Position numbers and translations under genes: made by a program
Part shown: positions 37,651 to 49,300 of the stretch, one piece after another
How positions within the stretch are numbered: position 1 is the first letter of the stretch
Layout of the letters: every line of letters starts with the position of its first letter
Origin: [Empedobacter] haloabium
GTDB taxonomy: Bacteria; Pseudomonadota; Gammaproteobacteria; Burkholderiales; Burkholderiaceae_D
Assembly (NCBI GenBank): GCA_008011715.2
Contig: CP136508.1
Location: 1,488,001 to 1,552,000, forward strand
DNA: 64,000 nucleotides
Reading direction: 5' to 3'
The notes under the pieces: model-generated
Told to the model about the DNA's origin: nothing
What the model saw: only the letters and a program-made list of their open reading frames with translations
The model's database searches: none

Positions 37651-37807
37651 TATCCTGGTCTGCCCTGTCTGCAAGGGCCCGCTGGTGCACGACAAGAAGG
37701 CCCAGGAACTGATTTGCCGCGGCGACCGCCTGGCCTTCCCGATCCGCGACGGTATCCCGATCATGTGGGCCGACGAGGCCCGCACCCTGCAGGACACGGT
37801 CGAGTAA
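37631..37807 (+). CDS. Trm112/YcaR-family zinc-ribbon-like protein
   Basis: A 58-aa protein, [18 protein letters not shown] at the start, then [20 protein letters not shown]. The CPVC pair and a further Cys are what remain of the Trm112 zinc-binding fold. The GTG start (behind GGAGAAATGCC) places it 20 bp inside the end of lpxK. In many proteobacteria this gene sits between lpxK and kdsB; its precise role there is not known. Confidence 0.88.
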   Translation: MDARLLDILVCPVCKGPLVHDKKAQELICRGDRLAFPIRDGIPIMWADEARTLQDTVE

Positions 37808-37810
37808 GCG

Positions 37811-38560
37811 GTGTCCTTCGTCGTCATCATTCCGGCGCGGCTGGCCTCGACCCGCCTGCCGAACAAGCCGCTGGCCGACCTGGGTGGCAAGCCGATGATC
37901 GTGCGCGTGGCCGAGCGCGCGCGCCTGTCCGGCGCGGCCCGCATCATCGTCGCCACCGACCACGAATCGATCCGCGCGGCCTGCGTGGCGCACGGCATCG
38001 AGGCGTGCATGACGCGCGCCGACCATCCGTCCGGCACCGACCGCATCGCCGAGGTGGCGCGCGCGCTGGCGCTGGCGCCGGAAGCCGTCGTCGTCAACCT
38101 GCAGGGCGACGAGCCGCTGATCGACCCGGCCCTGCTGGCCGCCTGCGCCGGCCGCATCGGCGCGGACGTGCCGATGGCGACCTGTGCCCATCCGATCGGC
38201 GACGCGGCGGAAGCTTTCAATCCGAATGTCGTGAAAGTCGTGCTGGACAAGGCCGGCCGCGCGCTGTACTTCAGCCGCGCCACGATTCCCTGGGCGCGCG
38301 ACGCGTTCGCCGCCAGCCGCGACATCCTGCCGGCCGGGTATGCGCCGCTGCGCCACATCGGCCTGTACGCCTACCGCAACGATTTCTTGCAGGCTTACCC
38401 CGGCCTGGAGCAGTCGCCGCTGGAAACCATCGAGGCGCTCGAGCAGCTGCGCGTGTTGTGGCACGGCCACCCGATTGCCGTGCACGTCACCGATGCGGCG
38501 CCCGCACCCGGGGTCGACACGCCGGAAGATCTGGCGCGCGTGCGCCGTCACTTCGACTGA
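37811..38560 (+). CDS. kdsB: 3-deoxy-manno-octulosonate cytidylyltransferase
   Basis: Activates Kdo with CTP for lipopolysaccharide core synthesis. The 249-aa protein has the nucleotidyltransferase start [27 protein letters not shown], then [35 protein letters not shown] and [22 protein letters not shown]. The GTG start is 3 bp after the preceding stop. It continues the lipid A/Kdo operon. Confidence 0.95.
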   Translation: MSFVVIIPARLASTRLPNKPLADLGGKPMIVRVAERARLSGAARIIVATDHESIRAACVAHGIEACMTRADHPSGTDRIAEVARALALAPEAVVVNLQGDEPLIDPALLAACAGRIGADVPMATCAHPIGDAAEAFNPNVVKVVLDKAGRALYFSRATIPWARDAFAASRDILPAGYAPLRHIGLYAYRNDFLQAYPGLEQSPLETIEALEQLRVLWHGHPIAVHVTDAAPAPGVDTPEDLARVRRHFD

Positions 38561-38646
38561 ATAAAGTCCGATCAAATTACGTGGCTAAAACGCTCCCAAG
38601 GTGGCGTTGCGGCGGCGTTTTGTGGTAAGTTTCGTCACAACCCTGA

Positions 38647-39342
<696 letters not shown>

Positions 39343-39351
39343 CGCGACAAG

Positions 39352-39378
39352 GCGGACCTGCGGGTCCGCTTTTTTTTT
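39352..39378 (+). terminator. Intrinsic terminator after adk
   Basis: GCGGACC and GGTCCGC form a perfect 7-bp stem around TGCG, followed by nine T. It lies 9 bp after the adk stop. Confidence 0.93.
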
Positions 39379-39444
39379 CATGACTACTACACGCCGGTCC
39401 TCCGATCGGCGGTATCGCGATTTTGCAGCACGTGGTTTGGCAGG

Positions 39445-39464
39445 CCGCCCGCTTGGGCGGTTTT
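39445..39464 (+). terminator. Second hairpin upstream of hppA
   Basis: CCGCCC and GGGCGG pair around GCTT and are followed by TTTT. It lies 47 bp before the hppA start and may be a back-up terminator or a leader attenuator, depending on where the hppA promoter lies. Confidence 0.55.
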
Positions 39465-39511
39465 CTGAAAAGGCGTTGTTTCACTGAAGATCCGATAACA
39501 TTGGGGGACAT

Positions 39512-41668
<2,157 letters not shown>

Positions 41669-41761
41669 AGCACCGGTAAGCAGCACCGGGTCTCGCCAGC
41701 CAACAGTGCGATGCCAGGCCGCGCCCCCGGCGTATCATCTGGTACCGACCCGGAGCCTCCG

Positions 41762-42298
41762 ATGATCCCAACCATCCGCCGCGGCAGCGCCTTTGCCATG
41801 TTGGCGCTGCTGGCAAGCCTGGCGTACGCCGAACCGCCCGTCACCTCGACGATCACACCCGCCGAGCGCGCCGCCTACGCGCGCCTGCCCGTCTGCAAGC
41901 TGCGTCCCGACGGGCGCGGCCTGGCCGTCGAGCCGTGCCGCACGGCGCCACCCAGGCGCCCAATGCCACGCCGGCCGGTACCGCTGCAGGTCGAGCCCAC
42001 GCCACCCGTCACCACCGCGCCGGCCGAACCGCCCGCGCCGCTGTTCGCATTGACCCCGCGCACGAGCCAGGTGGCGCCGGCGCCCGGCACCTCGGTCACG
42101 CCGCCGCCGTCGCCCTACGTCAACCACGCGCCCGGCGCCTTTGCCGCGCCACCGCCCGGCGTCAGCCAGCCGGTCCCCGCTACCTGCGGCCCGGCGGGCT
42201 GCCGCGACGCGGCCGGCACGCAGTACAACGGCCCCGTGCTGACGAGCCCCAGCGGGCGCTTGTGCAGCAGCGCGGCCGGCGTCATCACCTGCATGTAA
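41762..42298 (+). CDS. Pro-rich secreted protein of unknown function
   Basis: A 178-aa protein I do not recognise. MIPTIRRGSAFAMLALLASL followed by AYA is a signal peptide. The mature protein has PAERAAYARLPVCKLRPDGRG, a long Pro/Ala/Thr-rich middle (residues about 60-135) and a Cys-containing end, ATCGPAGCRDAAGTQYNGP and LCSSAAGVITCM. Cys residues in pairs suggest disulfides in the periplasm. The 94-bp gap behind hppA and the palindromic repeat downstream make it a separate unit. The start has CGGAGCCTCCG in front. Confidence 0.65.
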   Translation: MIPTIRRGSAFAMLALLASLAYAEPPVTSTITPAERAAYARLPVCKLRPDGRGLAVEPCRTAPPRRPMPRRPVPLQVEPTPPVTTAPAEPPAPLFALTPRTSQVAPAPGTSVTPPPSPYVNHAPGAFAAPPPGVSQPVPATCGPAGCRDAAGTQYNGPVLTSPSGRLCSSAAGVITCM

Positions 42299-42315
42299 AG
42301 CAGCGCTAACCCGCA

Positions 42316-42368
42316 GGTGTCAGGCACCGATCTTCGGGTCGGAGACCCGAAGATCGGTGCCTGACACC
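42316..42368. repeat. Palindromic intergenic repeat, family 1, copy b
   Basis: Perfect 25-bp arms (42316-42340 and 42344-42368) around GGA. The outer part is GGTGTCAGGCACC, the inner part GATCTTCGGGTC. Compared with copy a, changes in one arm are matched in the other, so pairing is conserved. Confidence 0.9.
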
Positions 42369-42398
42369 ACGGGTTCAGCCAGCGCGCTACAATAGTGG

Positions 42399-42419
42399 TT
42401 GACGTTAACGTAAACGTCA
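42399..42419. promoter_or_regulatory. LiuR-like palindrome before the acyl-CoA SDR gene
   Basis: TGACGTTAACGTAAACGTCA (42400-42419) is a near-perfect 20-bp palindrome 25 bp before the SDR start. From memory, MerR-family LiuR regulators of branched-chain amino acid degradation bind ACGTTNACGTAAACGT-type sites. The match is suggestive; no LiuR gene is in the window. Confidence 0.55.
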
Positions 42420-42443
42420 CCCACTACGAAGGAGACACCAACA

Positions 42444-43211
42444 ATGCAGATCAACGGTAACGTATTCATCATCACGGGCGGCGCGTCCGGCCTGGGCGCC
42501 GCGACGGCGCGCATGCTGGCGCAGGCGGGCGGCAAGGTCGTGCTGGCCGACGTGCAGGCCGAGGCGGGCGAGGCGCTGGCGCGCGAACTGGGCGCGGACG
42601 CGGCGCGCTTCGTGCGCTGCGACGTCACGTCCGAGGCGGACGGCCAAGCCGTCGTGGCCGCGGCCACCGCGTTCGGCACGCTGCGCGGCCTGGTCAACTG
42701 CGCCGGCATCGCGCCGGCCGTGAAGACCGTCGGCAAGGACGGCCCGCACCCGCTGGACGTGTTCCAGCGCGCCGTCAACATCAACCTGATCGGCACCTTC
42801 AATATGTGCCGCCTGGCGGCCGACGCGATGAGCAGGACCGAGGCCGCCGCGCAGAACGAGCGCGGCGTGATCATCAACACGGCCTCCGTCGCCGCGTTCG
42901 ACGGCCAGATCGGCCAGGCCGCCTACGCCGCATCGAAGGCCGCCGTGGCCGGCATGACGCTGCCGATGGCGCGCGACCTGTCGCGCAGCGGCATTCGCGT
43001 GATGACGATCGCGCCGGGCATCTTCGAGACGCCGATGCTGCTGGGGATGCCGGCCGAGGTGCAGGACGCGCTGGGCAAGATGGTGCCGTTCCCGCCGCGC
43101 CTGGGCAAGCCGGACGAATACGCCCACCTGGCCAGGACGATCATCGAGAACGTCATGCTGAACGGCGAGACGATCCGCCTGGACGGCGCCATTCGCATGC
43201 AGCCGAAATAA
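42444..43211 (+). CDS. 3-hydroxyacyl-CoA / 3-hydroxy-2-methylbutyryl-CoA dehydrogenase (SDR)
   Basis: A 255-aa SDR of the type II 3-hydroxyacyl-CoA dehydrogenase (HSD10-like) group. It has [17 protein letters not shown] (cofactor), [35 protein letters not shown], the family-specific segment [34 protein letters not shown] with Ser, Tyr and Lys, then [16 protein letters not shown] and [18 protein letters not shown]. It probably oxidises 3-hydroxyacyl-CoA in isoleucine or fatty-acid breakdown. GAAGGAGACACC is its ribosome site and a LiuR-like palindrome lies upstream, consistent with control by branched-chain catabolites. Confidence 0.9.
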   Translation: MQINGNVFIITGGASGLGAATARMLAQAGGKVVLADVQAEAGEALARELGADAARFVRCDVTSEADGQAVVAAATAFGTLRGLVNCAGIAPAVKTVGKDGPHPLDVFQRAVNINLIGTFNMCRLAADAMSRTEAAAQNERGVIINTASVAAFDGQIGQAAYAASKAAVAGMTLPMARDLSRSGIRVMTIAPGIFETPMLLGMPAEVQDALGKMVPFPPRLGKPDEYAHLARTIIENVMLNGETIRLDGAIRMQPK

Positions 43212-43275
43212 GGTAGCATTGCCGCAATCAGGAGCGCGCGGGACCGCCCGCGCGTTTTGTTTTGCGAGAGAGTTC

Positions 43276-45051
43276 ATGAACCGTTTCAAGAATCTGGCCT
43301 GGGCCGCCGCGCTGCTGTGCGCGGCGCCCGCGCTGCACGCCCAGGATGCCACGCAGGCGGCGCCGGAAATCGCCACCGGCTATACCGCCAAGACCGGATG
43401 GACCGCGTCGAAATACATGGTGGCCGCCGCCAACCCGCTGGCCACCGAGGCCGGCTACCGCATGCTGAAGCAGGGCGGCACGGCGCTCGACGCGGCGATC
43501 GCCACGCAGATGGTGTTGACCCTGGTGGAGCCGCAATCGTCCGGCATCGGCGGCGGCGCCTTCCTGGTGCATTTCGATGGCAGCAAGGTGCGTTCCTACG
43601 ACGGCCGCGAGACGGCGCCGATGGCCGCCACCGAACGGCTGTTCCTGGACCAGGACGGCAAGCCGGTGTCGCGCGAGACCGGCATCGTGGGCGGACGTTC
43701 GACCGGCGCCCCGGGCGTGCTGCGCATGCTGGAGCTGGCACACAAGCACCATGGCAAGCTGCGCTGGGCGACGCTGTTCCAGCCGGCGATCGAACTGGCC
43801 GAGCAGGGCTTCAACGTCAGCCCGCGCCTGCACGCGCTGCTGCGCTACGACCAGAAGCGCCTGACGCGCGATCCGGTCGCCGCGGCGTACTTCTACGACG
43901 GCGCGGGGCAGCCGCGCCCGGTCGGCTACCTGCTGAAGAATCCCGAGCTGGCCAGGGTGCTGCGCGAGGTGGCCAAGGGTGGGGCGGACGCGTTCTACCA
44001 GGGCCGCATCGCGCGCGACATCGCCGCCAAGGTGAGGAACCATCCGACCAATCCCGGCCTGTTGACCGCCAAGGACATCGCCGACTACCGCGCCAAGGAA
44101 CGCGATCCGGTCTGCAGCGACTACCGCAAGTGGACCGTGTGCGGCGCGCCGCCGCCTTCTTCCGGCGGCATCGCGATCGCCGAGATGCTGGGCATCCTGG
44201 AATCGACCGACATCGCCGCGCACCGTCCCGTGAACGGCGTGCCGGACGCGCAGGCGCTGCACCTGTTCAGCGAGGCCGGCCGGCTGGCCTACGCCGACCG
44301 CAATCGCTACGTGGCCGACACCGACTTCGTGCCGCTGCCGGGCAACGGCGTGGCGGCGCTGCTGGACAAGCGCTACCTGGCCCGGCGCGCCGCACTGATC
44401 GGCACGCAGTCGATGGGCAGCGCGCGCGCCGGCACGCCGCTGGGCATGCAGGTGGCGTGGGGCACGGACACGGCGCTGGACAAGCCATCCACGTCGCACC
44501 TGGTCGCCGTCGACCAGTACGGCAACGGCCTGTCGATGACGACCTCGGTGGAGGATGCCTTCGGTTCGCGCCAGATGGTGGACGGCTTCATGCTGAACAA
44601 CCAGCTGACCGATTTTTCGTTCGACGCTGTGGACGAGAACGGCCCGATCGCCAACCGCGTGCAGCCGGGCAAGCGCCCGCGCAGCGCGATGTCGCCCACG
44701 CTGGTGTTCGACAAGGCGACCAGGAAACTGGTGCTGGCCACCGGCTCGCCGGGCGGTTCGGCCATCATCAACTACGTGGCCAAGGTGCTGGTCGGCACGC
44801 TGGACTGGAACCTGGACGTGCAGCAGGCCATCAGCCTGCCCAATTTCGGCAGCCGCAACGGCCCGACCGAGCTGGAAGCGGGGCGCTTCCCGGACGCCAC
44901 CGTGCAGCAGCTGAAGGCGCGCGGCCACGAGGTGCGCCAGTTCGAGCAGAACTCGGGCCTGCAGGGCATCCAGCGCATCACCCGCGACGGCCGCGATGCG
45001 TGGTTCGGCGGCGCCGATCCGCGCCGCGAGGGGATCGTCAAGGGCGATTGA
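43276..45051 (+). CDS. ggt: Gamma-glutamyltransferase
   Basis: Periplasmic N-terminal-nucleophile hydrolase of 591 aa that cleaves glutathione and transfers its gamma-glutamyl group. The signal peptide is NRFKNLAWAAALLCAAPALHA. The large-subunit region has GGTALDAAIATQMVLTLVEPQSSGIGGGAF and YDGRETAPM; after autoprocessing the small subunit should begin at the Thr of KPSTSHLVAVDQYGN. Further motifs are MTTSVEDAFGS and the late GSPGGSAII. The ATG starts close behind GCGAGAGAGTTC. A family 1 repeat follows. Confidence 0.95.
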   Translation: MNRFKNLAWAAALLCAAPALHAQDATQAAPEIATGYTAKTGWTASKYMVAAANPLATEAGYRMLKQGGTALDAAIATQMVLTLVEPQSSGIGGGAFLVHFDGSKVRSYDGRETAPMAATERLFLDQDGKPVSRETGIVGGRSTGAPGVLRMLELAHKHHGKLRWATLFQPAIELAEQGFNVSPRLHALLRYDQKRLTRDPVAAAYFYDGAGQPRPVGYLLKNPELARVLREVAKGGADAFYQGRIARDIAAKVRNHPTNPGLLTAKDIADYRAKERDPVCSDYRKWTVCGAPPPSSGGIAIAEMLGILESTDIAAHRPVNGVPDAQALHLFSEAGRLAYADRNRYVADTDFVPLPGNGVAALLDKRYLARRAALIGTQSMGSARAGTPLGMQVAWGTDTALDKPSTSHLVAVDQYGNGLSMTTSVEDAFGSRQMVDGFMLNNQLTDFSFDAVDENGPIANRVQPGKRPRSAMSPTLVFDKATRKLVLATGSPGGSAIINYVAKVLVGTLDWNLDVQQAISLPNFGSRNGPTELEAGRFPDATVQQLKARGHEVRQFEQNSGLQGIQRITRDGRDAWFGGADPRREGIVKGD

Positions 45052-45065
45052 GCAGCAAACCCGCC

Positions 45066-45118
45066 GGTGACAGGCACCTGTCTGCGGCTCTCCGAGCCGC
45101 AGACAGGTGCCTGTCACC
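45066..45118. repeat. Palindromic intergenic repeat, family 1, copy c
   Basis: Perfect 25-bp arms (45066-45090 and 45094-45118) around TCC. The outer part is GGTGACAGGCACC, the inner part TGTCTGCGGCTC. It is 15 bp behind the ggt stop. Confidence 0.9.
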
Positions 45119-45214
45119 ATGGGTCTCAAGATGCGAGTTACCGTAGGTCCAAAGCTGTTGCAATCTGGCCCCAGGCACCACCCGACCCAAGCCCCCTCGT
45201 GTTACCCTTAGTAA

Positions 45215-46384
45215 ATGGGAATGAAAAAGAAGACCGGCCTGATACTGACCGGGGGCGGCGCCCGTGCCGCCTACCAGGTCGGGGTGCTGCAGGCGATCTC
45301 CGACATCTTGCTGGAAGCCGGTTGGCCGCCGGCCCGGAATCCGTTTCAAATCATCTGCGGCACGTCCGCCGGCGCGATCAACGCGACGGCGCTGGCTTGT
45401 CGCGCCGATAACTTCGGCGAAAGCGTGGCGCGCCTGCTGGACGTGTGGTCGCACATCGCCGTGGCCCAGGTCTACCGCGCCGATTCGCTGGGCGTGCTGC
45501 GCTCGGGTGCGCGCTGGCTGTCGCTGCTGTCGTTCGGCTGGCTGCTGCGCAAATGGCATGCGGCGCCGCCCAACTCACTACTGGACAACACGCCGCTGGT
45601 CAACCTGCTGCACCGCATGCTGGACCTGCCGCGCCTGGACAGCGTGCTGCAGGAAGGCCTGCTGCACGCGGTCGCGGTGACGGCGTCGTCGTACACCGGG
45701 GGGCAGCACCTGACCTTCTACCAGACCGCCGCCGAGATCGCGCCGTGGGTGCGCATGCAGCGCGTGGCGCTGCAGGACCAGATCGGCGTCGAGCACCTGC
45801 TGGCGTCGTCCGCGATCCCGTTCATCTTCCCCGCCACGCCGCTGTTCCTGGGCGGCCACCGCGAGTATTGCGGCGACGGCTCGATGCGCCAGCTGGCGCC
45901 GATCTCGCCAGCGATCCACCTGGGCGCCGCCAAGGTGCTGGTCGTCGGCGCCGGCCGGCTGACGGAGCCGGCGCGCGCCGCGACCGAGTCGGCCCGTTAT
46001 CCCAGCCTGGCGCAGATCGCCGGCCACGCGATGTCGTCGATCTTCCTCGACAGCCTGGCGGTGGACATCGAACGGCTGAACCGCATCAACCAGACCCTGT
46101 CCGTGCTGCCGCCCGAGCTGCTGGAAAAGACGCCGCTGCGTCCCGTGCAGCTGCTCGTCATCGCGCCATCCGAGCGGCTCGACGAGCTGGCGCTGCGCCA
46201 CATCGGCAGCCTGCCGGCGCCGGTGCGCACGCTGCTCTCCGGGATCGGCGCCACCGAGGCGCGCGGCGCCGCGCTGGCTTCCTACCTGCTGTTCGAGGCC
46301 AGCTACACCAATGAGCTGATCCGCCTGGGCCAGCACGACACCTACGCCCGCCGTGCCGACGTGCTGGCATTTTTCGGAGCGTGA
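45215..46384 (+). CDS. Patatin-like phospholipase
   Basis: A 389-aa Ser-Asp dyad hydrolase. [20 protein letters not shown] gives the oxyanion Gly-rich loop, [15 protein letters not shown] the nucleophile Ser near residue 51, and [21 protein letters not shown] the catalytic Asp near 221. It lacks a signal peptide, so it is cytoplasmic or peripheral to the membrane. It probably deacylates phospholipids. The C-terminal half ([20 protein letters not shown]) is usual for bacterial patatins of this size. The downstream sensor kinase starts immediately at its stop, so the two may be co-expressed. Confidence 0.88.
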   Translation: MGMKKKTGLILTGGGARAAYQVGVLQAISDILLEAGWPPARNPFQIICGTSAGAINATALACRADNFGESVARLLDVWSHIAVAQVYRADSLGVLRSGARWLSLLSFGWLLRKWHAAPPNSLLDNTPLVNLLHRMLDLPRLDSVLQEGLLHAVAVTASSYTGGQHLTFYQTAAEIAPWVRMQRVALQDQIGVEHLLASSAIPFIFPATPLFLGGHREYCGDGSMRQLAPISPAIHLGAAKVLVVGAGRLTEPARAATESARYPSLAQIAGHAMSSIFLDSLAVDIERLNRINQTLSVLPPELLEKTPLRPVQLLVIAPSERLDELALRHIGSLPAPVRTLLSGIGATEARGAALASYLLFEASYTNELIRLGQHDTYARRADVLAFFGA

Positions 46385-46389
46385 CGACG

Positions 46390-49300
46390 ATGCCGCTCTT
46401 GCTTCGTACCTTGCTCGCCGTGCTGCTGCTGTTCGCCGCCATGGTGGCCAGCGCCGCGCCGGCGCGCTCGCTGCGTTTCGAACAGCTGGGCGTGGCGGAC
46501 GGCCTGGCCCAGGAATCCGTGCTGGCCATCGCCCAGGACCGCCAGGGCTTCATGTGGTTCGGCAGTCAGGGCGGGTTGTCGCGCTTCGACGGCTACCGCA
46601 CCGTGGTGTACCGCCATACCTTGTCCGATCCGCACAGCCTGGCCGAGAACTGGGTGCGCGTGATCCACATCGATGCCGTCGGCCGCATGTGGGTGGGCAC
46701 CGACAATGGCCTGGACCGCTTCGATCCGCTGACCCAGCGCTTCACGCACTACCGGCCGGACGAGCCGGAACAGCGCGGCAACGGCAACCGCCACGTGCGC
46801 GCGATCATCGACGACGGCGCCGGCGGCCTGTGGGTCGGCACGGCGGACGGCCTGCAGCGCTTCGACCCTGTCACGGGCCGCTTCACCTTGTGGCACAACG
46901 AGGTGGCCAATGCACGCAGCCTGGCGCACGACCAGGTCAACGCGCTGGCGCGCGACCGCGCCGGCCGCCTGTGGATCGGCACGCCGGCAGGGGTGGACGT
47001 ACTGCTGCCGGGCGCCCAGGCGTTCCGCCACTTCGCCGTGCGCTCGGCCAGCGGGCGCCCCGTGGCCGTGCAGGCGCTGCTGATGGACAGCGAGCAGACG
47101 CTGTGGCTGGGCACCCATGAAGGGGTGGAGCGCTGGCAGCTCGGTCCGGGCGGAATGGAGCCGCGCCGGCAGCGGCTCGATGCGACGCACGGCCTGCCGC
47201 CCGGCACCGTGGCGACCTTGTACCAGGACAGCGAAGGCACCGTCTGGGTCGGCATGCGCAACCAGGGCCTGCTGCGCTGGATACCGTCGGCGGGCCGCTT
47301 CGTGCAGTACCGCCACCAGCTCAGCGACCCGCACAGCCTGGCGGACGATTACGTGTCCTCGCTGTTCCGCGACCGCGTCGGTACCTTGTGGGTCGGCACG
47401 TGGTACAACGGCCTCAGTCGGGTCGACCTGGCCAGCGGCGGCTTCGCGCGCATCGTCAAGGACCCCGAGCAGCCGCGCTCGCTGAGCGACAATCGCGTGT
47501 TCACGCTGGCCGACGCGGGTGGCGGCAAGCTCTGGATCGGCAACAACGATGGCCTCAGCCTGCACGATCCGCTGACAGGCGAGAGCACGCTGTTCGCGCT
47601 GCCGCGCGGCGAGCACGCGCGCCATGAAGGCGCCGTCACGGCGCTGTGGCCGGGCGACGGCGGCCAGCTGTGGGTAGGCTCGCGTGCCGGCGTGCGGCAG
47701 TTCGACCCAAGCACGCGCACCTTCGGCCCCGCGCTGCTGGCGCGCGGCGACCCCGAGACGGACGTGGTGCGCTACCTGTACAAGGACCGCGGCGGCATGC
47801 TGTGGGTGGCCAGCAAGGCGGGCCTGGTGCGGCTCGATCCGGGCAGCGGCGGCGTGCTGCTGTTCCGGCACGACCCGGCCGACCCGCACAGCCTGTCCGA
47901 CAATATCGTGCGGCCGTTGCTGGAAGACCGCTACGGCAACCTGTGGGTCGGCACGTTCAACGGCCTCGACCTGCTGGACCGCAAGACCGGGCAGTTCCGC
48001 CACTTCCGCCACGACCCCGACGACCCGGACAGCCTGTCGCACAACGAAGTGCATTACCTGTACGAGGACGCGCGCGGCACGCTGTGGGTCGGCACGGCCT
48101 CGGGCCTGAACCGCATGGAGCGTCACGCCGATGGCAGCGCCAGCTTCCGCCGCTACCTGCGCCAGGACGGCCTGGCGGACGACGCCATCGCCGGCATCCT
48201 GGCCGACCGCGCCGGCAAGCTGTGGGTGTCGACCAACACCGGCGTGGCCAGCCTCGATCCCGCGTCCGGGCGCATCAACAATTACTCCGGCGTGGACGGC
48301 ACCATCGAAGGCGCCTACTTCGACGGCTCGGCGCTGTCCGCCGCGGACGGCACGCTGTACTTTGGCGGCTTCAACGGCGTGACGGCGTTCGACCCGCGCG
48401 AGATCCGCTCGAACACCGTGGCGCCGCCGGTCGTCATCACCGACTTCCAGATCTTCAACCGCTCGCAGCGGCCGGGCGAGAGCGGTCCCGATGGTCATGT
48501 GGTGCTGAAGCAGGCGATCGAATACACACGTGCGCTGACGCTGCAGCAGGACGATTCCGTGTTCGCGCTGGAGTTCGCGGCGCTGCACTTCGCCGCGCCG
48601 CAGCGCAACCGTTTCGCCTACCAGCTGATCGGCTTCGACCGCAACTGGGTCAGCACCGATGCCGGCAAGCGCTTTGCCACCTACACCAACCTCGATCCGG
48701 GCCAGTACGTGTTCCGCGTCAAGGCGGCCAACAAGGACGGCGTGTGGAGCGAGCCCGCCACCCTGACGATCACGATCCTGCCGCCGGTGTGGAAGACCTG
48801 GTGGTTCCGCACGCTGGCCGTGCTGCTGGCGCTGGGCGCCGGCTTCCTGCTGTACCGGGCGCGCGTGCGCGTGCTGCGCCACCAGCGCACCCGGCTGGAA
48901 CAGCAGGTCGGCCTGCGCACGGCCGAGGTGGAACTGAAGAACCGCATGCTGCTGGAGCAGAAGCGCGAGCTGGAGCAGCGCGACGAGCGCCTCAGCCAGG
49001 CCAAGCAGAAGGCCGAGGACGCGACCCGGCAGAAGTCCGAATTCCTGGCCAATATGAGCCACGAGATGCGCACGCCGCTGGCGGGCGTGATCGGCATGCT
49101 GGGTTTCGCGCTGCGCGACGAGACGCTGGCCAGCACCACGCGCGAGCAGATCGAACGGGGCCAGGCCAACGCGCAGTCGCTGCTGTCGATCATCAACGAC
49201 CTGCTGGACTTTTCCAAGATCGAGGCGGGCAAGCTGACCATCGAGAAGATCGACTTCGCGCTGGCGGCCACGGTGGAAAACGTGGTCAGCCTGTTCGAAG

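Noticed and set aside
38587..38621. AAAACGC...GCGTTTT stem as a kdsB terminator
   Set aside because: The loop is 21 nt with no steady T-run; too weak to call.
42301..42310. CAGCGCTAAC as a second LacI operator
   Set aside because: Only one half matches, and it lies just behind a stop codon, away from any sugar gene.
46381..46383. GTG start for the hybrid kinase
   Set aside because: GGAG is only 1 nt before it, too close; the ATG at 46390 has workable spacing.
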